Source: an uncultured Pelagibacteraceae bacterium (GTDB lineage: Bacteria; Pseudomonadota; Alphaproteobacteria; Pelagibacterales; Pelagibacteraceae). Taken from it: 44,145 bases of DNA. The stretch is from positions 1 through 44,145 of the forward strand of contig CACGZX010000001.1 in the NCBI GenBank assembly GCA_902577625.1, read 5' to 3'. This document shows positions 1 through 9,202 of the stretch, in pieces. The notes under the pieces are model-generated. The model did not search any database. It was not told where the DNA came from and saw only the letters and a list, made by a program, of their open reading frames with translations. A program made the translations under genes and the position numbers. Position 1 is the first letter of the stretch. Each line of letters begins with the position of its first letter.

Positions 1-1
1 T

Positions 2-508
2 GGTAATTTAGACTTTAGTTCAAAGAAAATTAATAATATTTCAAGATCTAAGTTAATAATCGATAATTTTAAGGTTCAAGAGGTTCCGGTACTTGCTAAA
101 TTGTTAACTCTAGCATCGCTCCAAGGCATTGCTGATCTTTTAACAGGCGAAGGTGTAAGATTTACTGATTTTGAAATGATTTATTCAAATAAAGACAGTT
201 TAATGACAATTGATGAAATTTATGCAATTGGTCCAGCCATATCATTAATGATGGAGGGTTATGTAGAAAGTAATAAATTAATAAGTTTAAGAGGCACTTT
301 AGTGCCAGCAACTACTATTAATAGAACTATTTCATCAATTCCAATACTTGGAGATTTCTTAGTAGGAAAAAAAGTAGGAGAAGGAGTTTTTGGGGTAAGT
401 TTTAAAATTAAAGGTCCACCAAAAAATTTAAAAACAAGAGTAAATCCTATTAAAACTTTAACTCCAAGATTTATAACTAGAACTTTGGAAAAAATCAAAA
501 AAAATTAA
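2..508 (+). CDS. AsmA-like (YhdP/DUF3971-type) envelope protein, C-terminal fragment
   Basis: The reading frame is open from base 2 with no stop upstream, so this is the last 168 residues of a larger protein that starts outside the window. The TTG at 101 is internal, not a start. Visible features are a beta-rich stretch ending in a pattern of the AsmA-like C-terminal domain (DxxKVQxVPxLAKLLxLASLQGI, then TLVPATTINRTISSIPILG and a Lys-rich tail). Family knowledge: such large alphaproteobacterial proteins are inner-membrane anchored and span the periplasm, and are linked to phospholipid transport or outer membrane homeostasis. The stop overlaps the end of the convergent tyrS tail by a few bases. 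Family assignment rests on the C-terminal pattern only. Confidence 0.55.
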   Translation, partial: GNLDFSSKKINNISRSKLIIDNFKVQEVPVLAKLLTLASLQGIADLLTGEGVRFTDFEMIYSNKDSLMTIDEIYAIGPAISLMMEGYVESNKLISLRGTLVPATTINRTISSIPILGDFLVGKKVGEGVFGVSFKIKGPPKNLKTRVNPIKTLTPRFITRTLEKIKKN

Positions 509-666
509 GACAAATTAATTTTTAAATGTTTTTTTTTACCAATTGATAGCTTTAAAAAACCATCCTTACCAAACAATTTTTTTTGTATTAAAAACTTATC
601 ATCAATAACTATTTCATTATTTATTTTTATACCTTGACCTTTTATGAGTCTTCTTATTTCACTTTT
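505..666 (-). pseudogene. tyrS: Displaced S4 RNA-binding tail of tyrS (out of frame with the catalytic part)
   Basis: This stretch encodes the C-terminal S4 domain expected at the end of tyrosyl-tRNA synthetase (SEIRRLIKGQGIKINNE, then a short beta-hairpin and Lys-rich end). It lies one frame away from the preceding catalytic ORF. Removing one A from the A6 run (bases 663-668, plus-strand T's) joins the two as ENSK-SEIRRL, exactly what the family predicts. There is no plausible independent start or ribosome site; the nearest ATG would add out-of-frame residues from the catalytic region. It is therefore part of tyrS separated by a one-base indel, either a sequencing error or a real mutation. 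Confidence 0.8.
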
Positions 667-1738
667 TTGAATTTTCAAGTTTAGATAGGACAATTAAATC
701 AACTATATTTATGCTACTATTATTATCTTTTAAATTAATATCTATCGACGGTAGGTTTTCTCCTAAGGAATTTTCTTCAAAAGTTTTTTTTGCAGTTTTT
801 TCTGCAGATAAAGCCTCATCTTTTCCATGAAGCATTGATGTAGCTTCATTTGCTAGTTTAATTTTTAATTGATTAATATTATCATTTTTTAATTTATTTA
901 TTTCATCAACAGTTAAGTCTGTAAACATTTTTAAAAATTTAATTACATCTCTATCATCTATATTTCTCCAAAACTGCCAGTAATCATATGGAGAAAATAA
1001 TTTTTTATCTAACCAAATTGCACCAGCTTCTGTTTTTCCCATTTTGGCTCCCGAAGCTAATGTTATTAAAGGAGTTGTTAAACCAAAAGCTTGTCTGTTC
1101 GAATGTCTTTTTATTAGCTCTGTTCCATTAACAATATTACCCCATTGATCAGAACCACCAATTTGTAAAGCACAATTTTCTTTTTTATTTAATTCTAAAA
1201 AATCATATGCTTGCAAAATCATATAGTTAAATTCCATGTAGCTTAAAGACTGCTCTCTATCCAATCTAGTTTTAACACTTTCGAAAGTAAGCATTTTGTT
1301 TATTGTAAAATGTTTTCCTATATCTCTTAAAAAAGAAATATAATTTAATCCTTTAAGCCAAGAATAATTATTTACAAATATAGGTTTTGTCTTAGGATCG
1401 TTATTATCTAAATAATTTTTTAATATCCTTTCGATATTTTTAATATTTTTTTCTATTTCTTCTTCAGTTAAAATTTTTCTTGTTTTATCTTTACCTGACG
1501 GATCACCAATTCTAGTTGTTCCTCCCCCAATTAAAACTATTGGCCTGTGGCCATATTTTTGCATTAATCTTAAACACATTATTTGAAGCAAACTTCCCAC
1601 ATGAAGACTTTCAGCAGTGCAGTCAAAACCAATATAACCTTTGATTTTTTCCTTATCTAACAATTTAGATAATTCATCTTCACTTGTACATTGGTAGAAA
1701 TACCCTCTATCTTTAAATTCTTTTAAAAATTTATTCAT
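659..1738 (-). CDS. tyrS: Tyrosyl-tRNA synthetase, catalytic part, frameshifted before the S4 domain
   Basis: Class I aminoacyl-tRNA synthetase that charges tRNA-Tyr in the cytoplasm. The 359-residue frame contains the HIGH-like motif (LHVGS, near residue 46), the tyrosine-binding region (YMILQAYDFLEL, GGSDQWGN) and the KMSKS-like loop (KMGKTEAGAIW). Family length is about 410-420 residues; the missing 50 or so form the C-terminal S4 tRNA-binding domain, found intact in the next frame at 505-666. The frame is broken at an A6 run read as TCA AAA AAG TGA. The gene is essential and normally single, so a homopolymer sequencing error is the simplest reading, but a real truncation cannot be excluded. 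It is divergent from anmK with only 47 bases between them. Confidence 0.93.
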   Translation of the reverse strand: MNKFLKEFKDRGYFYQCTSEDELSKLLDKEKIKGYIGFDCTAESLHVGSLLQIMCLRLMQKYGHRPIVLIGGGTTRIGDPSGKDKTRKILTEEEIEKNIKNIERILKNYLDNNDPKTKPIFVNNYSWLKGLNYISFLRDIGKHFTINKMLTFESVKTRLDREQSLSYMEFNYMILQAYDFLELNKKENCALQIGGSDQWGNIVNGTELIKRHSNRQAFGLTTPLITLASGAKMGKTEAGAIWLDKKLFSPYDYWQFWRNIDDRDVIKFLKMFTDLTVDEINKLKNDNINQLKIKLANEATSMLHGKDEALSAEKTAKKTFEENSLGENLPSIDINLKDNNSSINIVDLIVLSKLENSKK

Positions 1739-1785
1739 AGGTCTATAGTTCTACAATATACATTATTTAATAAAAAAAAATAAGA

Positions 1786-2880
1786 ATGGGAAAAGTTTAT
1801 TCTGCATTAGGTTTGATGAGTGGAACATCAGGAGATGGAGTAGATTCATCCATAATTCAATCAGATGGATCAGATAAGTTTTTGATAAAATCCAATAATT
1901 ATGACCCTTACCCCTCCCATCTTTCTGATGAAATTCACAAAATTAAAGAAAAAGTGCAAAGTTCAAGCGATTTAGAGAAATTTGCAAATGAACTTGAATT
2001 TTTAGAAACTAAATTAACAAAATTTCATGCCGATGTTGCAGAAAAATGGATTAAAAATTTTCACATAGATCTCATCGGATTTCATGGTCAAACAATTTTC
2101 CATAATGCAGAAGAAAAAGTATCTAGACAATTGGGGTTAGGAGATAAACTCTCAAAACTTACAAAAAAAACTGTCATATTTAATTTTAGACAAAACGATT
2201 TAAAAAATGGTGGAGAGGGGGCGCCATTAGCGCCAATATACCACAAACTATTAGTTAAAGGTTTTAAAGATAAAAAAAAATTAAATCTTCCAGTTATAAT
2301 TTTAAATATTGGAGGAATTGCAAACATAACAACTATAAATGATAGTTATGAAATGCATAGCATGGATATAGGTCCAGGAAATTGTTTAATAGACAAATGG
2401 ATTAGATTAAATTCAAATAAAAAATTTGATGAAAATGGCAATATTTCTAGATCAGGGAAAATAGATAAATTTATTTTAGATCAAGCATTAGATAATTTTT
2501 ACTATAATAAAATTAGTAAAAAAAAATCTTTAGACACTAATGATTTTGAATTATCATTTGCAAGAGGTTTGTCATTAGAGAACGGAGCTGCAACAATTAC
2601 AGAGTTTACAGCAGATATTTTGTCAAAAAAATTATTAGATTTCGATGTTTATGTTTCAGGAGGAGGAAGAAAAAATAAATTTTTATTAGAGTTAATTGAA
2701 AAAAAAATTACTGGCAATCTAAGAATAATAGATTCACTTGGTATTGATGGTGGATATATAGAATCCCAAGCATTTGGTTATCTTGCTATAAGATCATTTT
2801 TGGGTTTACCAATTTCATTTCCAGAGACAACAGGATGTATACAACCTTGTACTGGTGGTGAAATATTTAAAACCACTTAG
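1786..2880 (+). CDS. anmK: Anhydro-N-acetylmuramic acid kinase
   Basis: Cytoplasmic kinase of peptidoglycan recycling: it opens the 1,6-anhydro ring of anhMurNAc and phosphorylates it to MurNAc-6-phosphate. The N-terminus carries the ATP-binding signature LMSGTSGDGVD (residues 10-20), with GFHGQTIFH, the NIGGIANIT phosphate-binding stretch, MDIGPGN and the YVSGGGRKN motif following in the family order. Length (364) matches the family (about 370). It is divergent from tyrS, and its stop overlaps the stop of the convergent hydrolase by four bases. No other recycling gene is adjacent. Confidence 0.93.
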   Translation: MGKVYSALGLMSGTSGDGVDSSIIQSDGSDKFLIKSNNYDPYPSHLSDEIHKIKEKVQSSSDLEKFANELEFLETKLTKFHADVAEKWIKNFHIDLIGFHGQTIFHNAEEKVSRQLGLGDKLSKLTKKTVIFNFRQNDLKNGGEGAPLAPIYHKLLVKGFKDKKKLNLPVIILNIGGIANITTINDSYEMHSMDIGPGNCLIDKWIRLNSNKKFDENGNISRSGKIDKFILDQALDNFYYNKISKKKSLDTNDFELSFARGLSLENGAATITEFTADILSKKLLDFDVYVSGGGRKNKFLLELIEKKITGNLRIIDSLGIDGGYIESQAFGYLAIRSFLGLPISFPETTGCIQPCTGGEIFKTT

Positions 2881-3533
2881 TATAAAGCAGATTCTTTTTT
2901 AATATATTTATTTAAAAATTTAATTAATGCTGGCTCAGCCTTTGAAAAAAAATGGTTTGCATCAGGAACAGCTTCAAAATCAACTTTAATACCTTTTTGA
3001 GCACTTAATCTTTTATTTAATTCATTTATATGTTCAACTGGTACAAGTTCATCTTTTTTTCCATAAATCATTAAACCTGACGAGGGGCATGGTGATAAAA
3101 ATGAAAAATCATAAACGTTTGGTTGAGGAGATATGGCGATAAATCTATTTATTTCCGGTCTTCTCATTAGTAGTTGCATTGAAATCAAAGATCCAAAAGA
3201 AAATCCAGAAATCCAACATTGTGAATTATCAAAATTTTCTCTTTCTAACCAATCAAGAGCAGCCGCAGCATCAGCAAGCTCACCTTGTCCATTATCAAAT
3301 TCTCCATCACTTTTTCCAACACCTCTAAAATTTACTCTACAAACAGAAAAATCATTTTCCATAAAAACATGAAAAGTATCTACTACAATTTTATTATTCA
3401 TTGTTCCCCCATATTGTGGATGTGGGTGCAAGACCAGAGCAATAGGCGATGTACTTTTTTTACTTTTATAATATTTTGCCTCAAGCCTTCCTGCTGGTCC
3501 TGGTATAAATAATTCTACTATTTTGCTATCCAT
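2877..3533 (-). CDS. Alpha/beta hydrolase (COG2945-type dienelactone-hydrolase-like family)
   Basis: Small single-domain serine hydrolase, 218 residues. The oxyanion region HPHPQYGGTMNNKIV, the nucleophile elbow GFSFGS (GxSxG), the acid in GKKDELVP and the catalytic His in DANHFF are all present in order. Family members lack a signal peptide and are presumably cytoplasmic; the physiological ester or acyl substrate is unknown. It is convergent with anmK (four-base overlap) and divergent from iscR, sharing the 139-base region that holds the suf promoter. Assigned to the family confidently; no specific substrate is inferred. Confidence 0.85.
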   Translation of the reverse strand: MDSKIVELFIPGPAGRLEAKYYKSKKSTSPIALVLHPHPQYGGTMNNKIVVDTFHVFMENDFSVCRVNFRGVGKSDGEFDNGQGELADAAAALDWLERENFDNSQCWISGFSFGSLISMQLLMRRPEINRFIAISPQPNVYDFSFLSPCPSSGLMIYGKKDELVPVEHINELNKRLSAQKGIKVDFEAVPDANHFFSKAEPALIKFLNKYIKKESALY

Positions 3534-3620
3534 AAAAGATATTGATAATTATTCTCAAAAAAAAAATTACATTTTTCTATCAAAATAGAGCGACAAAATG
3601 CAAGTCTTTAAATATGTTAT

Positions 3621-3652
3621 AATCTTGACTAAATTAGTCAGGTATATATAAA
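3621..3652 (+). promoter_or_regulatory. suf operon promoter with IscR type 1 operator
   Basis: A perfect palindrome, TGACTA-AAT-TAGTCA (3626-3640), followed by GGTAT, matches the published E. coli IscR type 1 consensus (GACTRwwwYAGTCRRSTAT) at every defined position in this core; only the upstream ATA half differs. The -35 TTGACT (3625-3630) and -10 TATAAA (3647-3652) are spaced 16 bp, so the operator sits between and over the promoter boxes, the repressing arrangement used by IscR at its own promoter. Predicted transcription start is about 14 bases before the iscR ATG. Confidence 0.82.
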
Positions 3653-3672
3653 GCCCGTGGATTGCGGAAAAT

Positions 3673-4095
3673 ATGAAATTATCAAGTAAAGGTAGATATG
3701 CTGTAATGGCACTTGCGGATCTTGCAAAGTTTGATCCTAATGAGCCAGTTTCTCTTAGAGATATATCTTTAAGACAAGGAATATCATTAGTTTATTTAGA
3801 ACAATTATTTTTAAAATTAAAAAAAAATAAAATTGTTAGTAGCGTAAGAGGAAAAAAAGGAGGCTACACACTAAATAAAAATGCATCTGAAATTAATATT
3901 TCAGAAGTACTTTCAGCAGTTGAAGAAAAAATAAAAACAGTTGGTTGTGAAAAGCATTCTAAAAAAGGATGTAATGGTAAAAGTGCAAAATGCATTACCC
4001 ATAATTTATGGGATGAACTCGAAGATTACATTAATATTTTTTTTGAAAAAAAAAAATTAAGCGATCTAATAAACAAAAGAGATAATAGAATTTAA
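3673..4095 (+). CDS. iscR: Rrf2-family Fe-S sensing transcriptional regulator, IscR-like
   Basis: DNA-binding regulator that senses Fe-S status by holding a [2Fe-2S] cluster. The N-terminal winged helix (MKLSSKGRYAVMALADLA, SLRDIS, YLEQLFLKLKK, VRGKKGGYTL) is typical Rrf2. Three cysteines around residues 95-112 (C-X7-C-X6-C) followed by CITHNLWDEL match the IscR ligand region, with slightly different spacing from E. coli (C-X5-C-X5-C). Length 140 is usual. It is the first gene of the suf operon, its stop directly followed by the sufB ATG, and an IscR type 1 operator overlies its promoter, so autorepression by the holo protein is the likely regulation. Confidence 0.92.
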   Translation: MKLSSKGRYAVMALADLAKFDPNEPVSLRDISLRQGISLVYLEQLFLKLKKNKIVSSVRGKKGGYTLNKNASEINISEVLSAVEEKIKTVGCEKHSKKGCNGKSAKCITHNLWDELEDYINIFFEKKKLSDLINKRDNRI

Positions 4096-5532
4096 ATGAG
4101 AGAAAAACAAATCGATAAATTAAAAGATTATAAATATGGATTTACAACTGATATTGAAAATATCAGAGCACCAAAAGGTCTGAATAAAGAAGTTATTGAA
4201 TTCATATCCAAAGCTAAGAAAGAACCAAAATGGATGCTCGATTGGAGAATGAAAGCTTTTGAAAGATTAAAAAATTTAAAGGAGCCAAATTGGCAAAAAC
4301 CAAAATATCCAAAAATTGATTACCAGGATATTTATTATTATTCAGCTCCCAAAAGTGCGAGTGAAAAACCTAAAAATATTGATGAACTTGATCCTAAACT
4401 TTTAGAAACTTATAAAAAACTAGGCATACCATTACAAGAACAACAAAGATTAAATGGTATTGCTGTAGATGCAGTGTTTGATTCAGTTTCTGTGGCCACA
4501 ACTTTTAAAGATAAATTAAATGAAGTGGGAGTAATTTTTTGTTCAATTTCTGAAGCAATACAAAAGCATCCAGAACTTGTAAAAAAATATTTAGGCTCAG
4601 TAATTCCTTTAACGGATCACTATTTTGCTACTTTAAACTCAGCCGTTTTTACTGATGGATCTTTTGTTTATATTCCTCCAGGTGTTAAATGTCCGATGGA
4701 ACTTTCAACATATTTTAGAATTAATGCATCCCAAACAGGACAATTTGAAAGAACATTAATAATTGCTGATAAAGGAAGTTATGTAAGTTATCTAGAGGGC
4801 TGTACTGCACCGATGAGAGATGAAAATCAACTTCATGCAGCTAACGTTGAGCTTGTCGCTTTAGATAATGCTGAAATTAAATATTCGACAGTGCAAAATT
4901 GGTACCCTGGAGATGAGAATGGAAAGGGTGGTATTTATAATTTTGTAACCAAAAGAGGTTTATGCAAAGGAACAAATTCTAAAATTTCTTGGACGCAAGT
5001 AGAAACTGGCTCAGCAATAACATGGAAATATCCAAGTTGTGTTTTACAAGGTGATAACTCTATTGGAGAATTTTATTCAATTGCAATTACTAACAACTAT
5101 CAAAAAGCTGATACAGGAACGAAAATGATACATTTAGGAAAAAATACCAAAAGTAAAATTATTTCAAAAGGAATTAGCGCAGGTTTTTCTGATATGACTT
5201 ACAGAGGGCTAGTAGATATTTCTTCTAAAGCCAAACACTCTACAAATTATACTCAATGTGACTCTTTACTTATGGGTAATAAATGTGGAGCTCATACTGT
5301 TCCTTATATTAAAAATAAAAATCCAGAGTCTAATATTGCTCATGAAGCTACCACATCTAAAATTAGTGAAGAACAGCTTCATTATTGTCAGCAAAGAGGT
5401 TTAAATCCTGAAGAAGCTGTAGGATTAATTGTTAATGGCTTTTGCAAAGAAGTTTTACAACAATTGCCCATGGAGTTTGCCGTTGAAGCACAAAAACTTG
5501 TTGGAATAAGCTTGGAAGGAAGTGTTGGTTAA
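4096..5532 (+). CDS. sufB: Fe-S cluster assembly scaffold SufB
   Basis: Core scaffold of the SufBCD complex, which receives persulfide sulfur and builds Fe-S clusters in the cytoplasm. At 478 residues it has the full family length. Recognisable blocks are the YYYSAPK region, [30 protein letters not shown] core, [17 protein letters not shown], and the C-terminal part with [13 protein letters not shown] and [21 protein letters not shown]. The start follows the iscR stop with no gap, and its stop abuts the sufC start, so the three are co-translated from one mRNA. Confidence 0.96.
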   Translation: MREKQIDKLKDYKYGFTTDIENIRAPKGLNKEVIEFISKAKKEPKWMLDWRMKAFERLKNLKEPNWQKPKYPKIDYQDIYYYSAPKSASEKPKNIDELDPKLLETYKKLGIPLQEQQRLNGIAVDAVFDSVSVATTFKDKLNEVGVIFCSISEAIQKHPELVKKYLGSVIPLTDHYFATLNSAVFTDGSFVYIPPGVKCPMELSTYFRINASQTGQFERTLIIADKGSYVSYLEGCTAPMRDENQLHAANVELVALDNAEIKYSTVQNWYPGDENGKGGIYNFVTKRGLCKGTNSKISWTQVETGSAITWKYPSCVLQGDNSIGEFYSIAITNNYQKADTGTKMIHLGKNTKSKIISKGISAGFSDMTYRGLVDISSKAKHSTNYTQCDSLLMGNKCGAHTVPYIKNKNPESNIAHEATTSKISEEQLHYCQQRGLNPEEAVGLIVNGFCKEVLQQLPMEFAVEAQKLVGISLEGSVG

Positions 5533-6267
5533 ATGTTAAAAATAAAAAATTTAAAAGCTGATATAGACAGTAAATCAATTTTAAATAACTTTAATCTTGA
5601 AATAAAATCAGGCGAAGTGCATGCAATAATGGGTCCAAACGGATCAGGAAAAAGCACTTTATCTAATATTTTATCAGGAAAAAAAGGGTACGATGTTTCA
5701 GGAGAAATTTTATTTGAAAATAAAAATCTTTTTGAACTTGAAACTGAAGAAAGAGCTCACAAAGGAATATTTTTAGCTTTTCAATATCCTTTAGAAATAC
5801 CAGGTGTAAATACAAATATTTTTTTAAAAACATCACTTAATGCAATTAGAAAAGCAAGAGGAGAAAAAGAACTTGATGCAATAGAATTTTTAAAATTAGT
5901 AAAAATAAAAGCAAAAGAATTAAAATTTGATGAAGAGAAATTAAACAGACAATTAAATGTAGGATTTTCTGGTGGTGAAAAAAAGAAAAATGAAATATTA
6001 CAAATGTCTATTTTAAATCCAAAACTTTCAATTTTAGATGAGACCGACTCTGGTTTAGATATTGATGCACTTAAAATTGTTGCTGATGGAGTTAACTCAT
6101 TAAGAAAAAAAGATAATTCATTTTTAATAATTACACACTACCAAAGATTATTAGATTATATAAAACCCGATTATGTTCATGTATTGATGAATGGTAAAAT
6201 AATCAAATCTGGTGGTCCAGAACTAGCATTAGAATTAGAAAAGAAAGGATATGAAAATTTTAATTAA
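5533..6267 (+). CDS. sufC: Fe-S assembly ATPase SufC
   Basis: ABC-type ATPase, soluble, that drives conformational change in the SufBCD scaffold. Walker A GPNGSGKST (residues 35-43), a Q-loop in FLAFQYP, the SufC-type signature FSGGEKKKNE and Walker B LSILDETDSGLD are in order, followed by the H-switch ITHYQRLL. The length of 244 is usual. It abuts sufB upstream and sufD downstream with zero-base gaps. The ETDSGLD and YQRLLDY wording distinguishes it from importer ATPases. Confidence 0.96.
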   Translation: MLKIKNLKADIDSKSILNNFNLEIKSGEVHAIMGPNGSGKSTLSNILSGKKGYDVSGEILFENKNLFELETEERAHKGIFLAFQYPLEIPGVNTNIFLKTSLNAIRKARGEKELDAIEFLKLVKIKAKELKFDEEKLNRQLNVGFSGGEKKKNEILQMSILNPKLSILDETDSGLDIDALKIVADGVNSLRKKDNSFLIITHYQRLLDYIKPDYVHVLMNGKIIKSGGPELALELEKKGYENFN

Positions 6268-7515
6268 ATGGAAGAACAATTAAAAATAGATTTTGAAAAG
6301 TTATTAGAAAATTCAAATTTTTCTAAAAATAATGTTGAGATTAAAAGAAAAAGTTTTAATAATTTTATTGAAAAAGGTTTTCCCAACAGAAGAGAGGAAA
6401 GTTGGAAATTTTCAGATCTTAATCAAATAATTTCTAAAAATATTAAAAATTTAAGTTTTTATAACGATTTATCAAAACCGAATAAAATAGATCAGTCGAT
6501 TTTTATTGATGGTTTAGAACACAATAAACTTGTTTTTGTAAATGGTAGAATAGAAAAAATAGAGTTTGATTATGAAGAAAAAAATAAAATTGAAATATTG
6601 GATGATTTATTTTTAGAAAAACCTAAAAATGCAAATAATTCTTTGCTTTTTTTGAATAATGCATTTGTAAGTAAATATTTTAAACTAATTGTAAAAAAAA
6701 ACTATTCACTTCAAAAACCCTTAGTTATTTACAATATTACCAATAAAGATTTAGTTTCAAAAAGTATTAATTTAAAGGTTGATATATTACTTGAAGAAAA
6801 TAGTTCTCTAAAACTTATTGAGTTTTCTGATGATAAATCAACTACTAATTTTATAAATATTAATTATAACTTAGATCTTCAAAAAAATTCTTTCTTAAAA
6901 AATTATAAAATTGATAATAATTCAAATAGTAATATTAAATATTATTTCAATAATATTAGCCAGGATAACAATAGTATATCAGAAATATTCCTTCTATCAT
7001 CTGGATCAGAATTTATAAAAAATGAGATAAATTGTAATCTTAATGGAAAATATGCTTCAGCATTTGTGAATGGAGTTTTTATCTTAAATAAAACAAAACA
7101 TCATGAAATTAAAACTAATATAAATCATTTAGTCGAAAATACTAAAAGTTATCAATTAATCAAAGGTGTTTTAGAGGATACATCAAAAGCAGTTTATCAA
7201 GGCAAAATTTTTGTAGATTCAAAAGCTCAAAAAACAGACGGTTATCAATTAAGTAAAGCTATTTTATTAAATGATAATACCGAATTTAATGCCAAACCAG
7301 AACTAGAGATTTATGCTGATGACGTTAAATGTTCTCATGGTTCAGCATCAGGAAGTTTAAATGAAGATTCAATATTTTATCTAATGTCTAGAGGTTTAAA
7401 CTATAAAGAAGCAAAAAAACTTTTAATTAATGGTTTCCTGTTAGATGTCGTTGAAAAAATTACAGATTTTGAAATAAAAAACTTAATAAAAAATATTATG
7501 AGCTTAAAACAATGA
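6268..7515 (+). CDS. sufD: Fe-S assembly protein SufD
   Basis: Partner of SufB in the SufBC2D scaffold. The N-terminal part is divergent and very Asn/Lys-rich, as is common in AT-rich genomes. The C-terminal third is well preserved: YQGKIFVDSKAQKTDGYQ, NAKPELEIYADDVKCSHGSASG and LMSRGLNYKEAKKLLINGFL, which carry the conserved Cys and His used at the SufB-SufD interface. Length 415 fits. It overlaps sufS by four bases. Confidence 0.94.
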   Translation: MEEQLKIDFEKLLENSNFSKNNVEIKRKSFNNFIEKGFPNRREESWKFSDLNQIISKNIKNLSFYNDLSKPNKIDQSIFIDGLEHNKLVFVNGRIEKIEFDYEEKNKIEILDDLFLEKPKNANNSLLFLNNAFVSKYFKLIVKKNYSLQKPLVIYNITNKDLVSKSINLKVDILLEENSSLKLIEFSDDKSTTNFININYNLDLQKNSFLKNYKIDNNSNSNIKYYFNNISQDNNSISEIFLLSSGSEFIKNEINCNLNGKYASAFVNGVFILNKTKHHEIKTNINHLVENTKSYQLIKGVLEDTSKAVYQGKIFVDSKAQKTDGYQLSKAILLNDNTEFNAKPELEIYADDVKCSHGSASGSLNEDSIFYLMSRGLNYKEAKKLLINGFLLDVVEKITDFEIKNLIKNIMSLKQ

Positions 7516-8732
7516 ACATTAGTAATATAAAAAAGGAGTTTCCTATATTTGATAATAAAGTTCATAATAATGATCTTGTATATTTAGATAGTGCTAATTC
7601 TTCTCAAAAGCCAAGAGTAGTTGTTGATAGAATTTATGATTTTTATACAAAAGAGTTTTCTAATGTTGGAAGAAGTGTTCATTACCTTGCGGTTGCAGCA
7701 ACTAATTTATATGAAAATACAAGAAAATCAGTTCAAAAATTTATTAATGCAAAAGATGCAAATGAAATTGTTTTTACTAAAGGAGCTACAGAAGCGATAA
7801 ATTTGGTGGCAAGCACTTTTGGACAAAATCATTTAGAAGAAGGTGACGAAGTTTTATTAACTGAGCTTGAACATCATTCAAACTATGTTCCTTGGCATTA
7901 TTTGAGAAAATCAAAAGGTATTAAAATAGAGTTTGCTGAGATAAATGAAGATGGAGAAGTTACTTTAGAAAGTATAGAAAAAAAAATTACGCCAAAAACA
8001 AAAATCATTGGAGTAACTCATTTATCAAACGTTACTGGAGCTATTTTACCAATTAAAGAAATAGTTCAACTAGCTCATTCAAAAAATATACCTGTATTGG
8101 TAGATGGTTGTCAGGGAGCTCCACATTTAAAATTAGATATGCAAGACTTAGATTGTGATTTTTATGCCATCTCTTGTCATAAAATGTATGGACCAACAGG
8201 TTTGGGTATTCTTTATGCAAAAAAAAAATGGTTAGAGGAATTACCACCATATCAAGGTGGCGGCGGAATGATTGGTGAGGTTAAAAAGGATGGCATAACA
8301 TATGGAGATTTACCAAATAAATATGAGGCTGGAACGATGGCAACCGCACAAGTAATAGCATTTGATGAGTCTATTAAATTTTTAAACAAAATAGGAATGG
8401 ATAATATTATTAAACATGAAAAAGAACTTATTGAATACGGTCAAGAGATATTGAGAAAAAATAATTCTGTTAAATTAATTGGAAATCCAAAATCAAAAGG
8501 ATCTGTTCTATCTTTTACGATTGATGGAATACATCCTCATGATATAGCAACAATTTTAGATGAAGATGGTGTTGCAATAAGAGCTGGTCATCACTGTTGT
8601 CAAATATTACATGACAAACTTGATATAGCTGCTTCCGCAAGAGCATCATTAGGAGTTTACAATACCAAAGATGATCTTGATAAACTAAATTCATCAATAA
8701 ATAAGTGCAAAAAAATATTTGAATTAAAATGA
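7512..8732 (+). CDS. sufS: Cysteine desulfurase SufS
   Basis: PLP enzyme that takes sulfur from cysteine as an enzyme-bound persulfide for Fe-S assembly. The PLP lysine is in SCHKMYGPTG, the cofactor-binding His/Asp region in THLSNVTG and VDGCQGAPH, and the persulfide Cys in AIRAGHHCCQ. The 406-residue length and the long insertion-free active-site loop match the group II (SufS) class. No sufE is adjacent; the next gene is a SufU-type acceptor, so SufS probably passes sulfur to SufU. The start overlaps sufD and the stop overlaps sufU, each by four bases. Confidence 0.95.
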   Translation: MNISNIKKEFPIFDNKVHNNDLVYLDSANSSQKPRVVVDRIYDFYTKEFSNVGRSVHYLAVAATNLYENTRKSVQKFINAKDANEIVFTKGATEAINLVASTFGQNHLEEGDEVLLTELEHHSNYVPWHYLRKSKGIKIEFAEINEDGEVTLESIEKKITPKTKIIGVTHLSNVTGAILPIKEIVQLAHSKNIPVLVDGCQGAPHLKLDMQDLDCDFYAISCHKMYGPTGLGILYAKKKWLEELPPYQGGGGMIGEVKKDGITYGDLPNKYEAGTMATAQVIAFDESIKFLNKIGMDNIIKHEKELIEYGQEILRKNNSVKLIGNPKSKGSVLSFTIDGIHPHDIATILDEDGVAIRAGHHCCQILHDKLDIAASARASLGVYNTKDDLDKLNSSINKCKKIFELK

Positions 8733-9202
8733 ACTTAAAAGAGCTTTATCAAGAAATTATTTTAGATCATGGAAAGAATCCAAGAAATCTAAGAAAAACA
8801 GAAAATTTTAATAAAGATGCTAAAGGACATAACCCATTATGTGGTGACAAAGTGCATATATATTTAAAATTAAATGAAAATAAAAAAGTAGAAGATATTT
8901 CATTTGAAGGTGAAGGTTGTGCAATTTCCATGGCTTCAGCATCTATAATGACTGATTTGCTTAGAGGAAAAGAAGAAAATGATGTAAAAGAAATAGTAAA
9001 CGATTTTTTAGAAATGATTAAAGAAAAAGATGAAATTAAAACAAATCTTTTAAAAGATGATGAAAAAACTAAATTGATGTGTTTGTCAGGGGTAAAACAG
9101 TATCCAATGAGAGTTAAATGTGCGACTCTATCATGGCATACATTAACATCTGCTATTGATAATTTTCAAAATGAAATTAATACTGAAAATATGGAGACTT
9201 AA
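8729..9202 (+). CDS. sufU: SufU-type sulfur-transfer / NifU-like protein
   Basis: IscU-fold protein, 157 residues. Conserved cysteines lie at 38 (NPLCGD, with the following Asp), 64 (EGEGCAIS) and 131 (RVKCATLSW). The gap between the second and third Cys is 67 residues, against about 43 in IscU, so the protein has the SufU-type insertion. Family knowledge: SufU binds zinc and accepts persulfide from SufS rather than acting as a scaffold. Its position directly after sufS, and the lack of sufE, supports that role here. It overlaps sufS by four bases and sufT by one. Confidence 0.92.
   Translation: MNLKELYQEIILDHGKNPRNLRKTENFNKDAKGHNPLCGDKVHIYLKLNENKKVEDISFEGEGCAISMASASIMTDLLRGKEENDVKEIVNDFLEMIKEKDEIKTNLLKDDEKTKLMCLSGVKQYPMRVKCATLSWHTLTSAIDNFQNEINTENMET

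Noticed and set aside
662..669. A-AAA-AAG in tyrS as a programmed -1 frameshift site
   Set aside because: A -1 shift leads to GTG AAA TAA, a stop, and not into the S4 frame, which needs the other shift. It is kept as an indel, not recoding.
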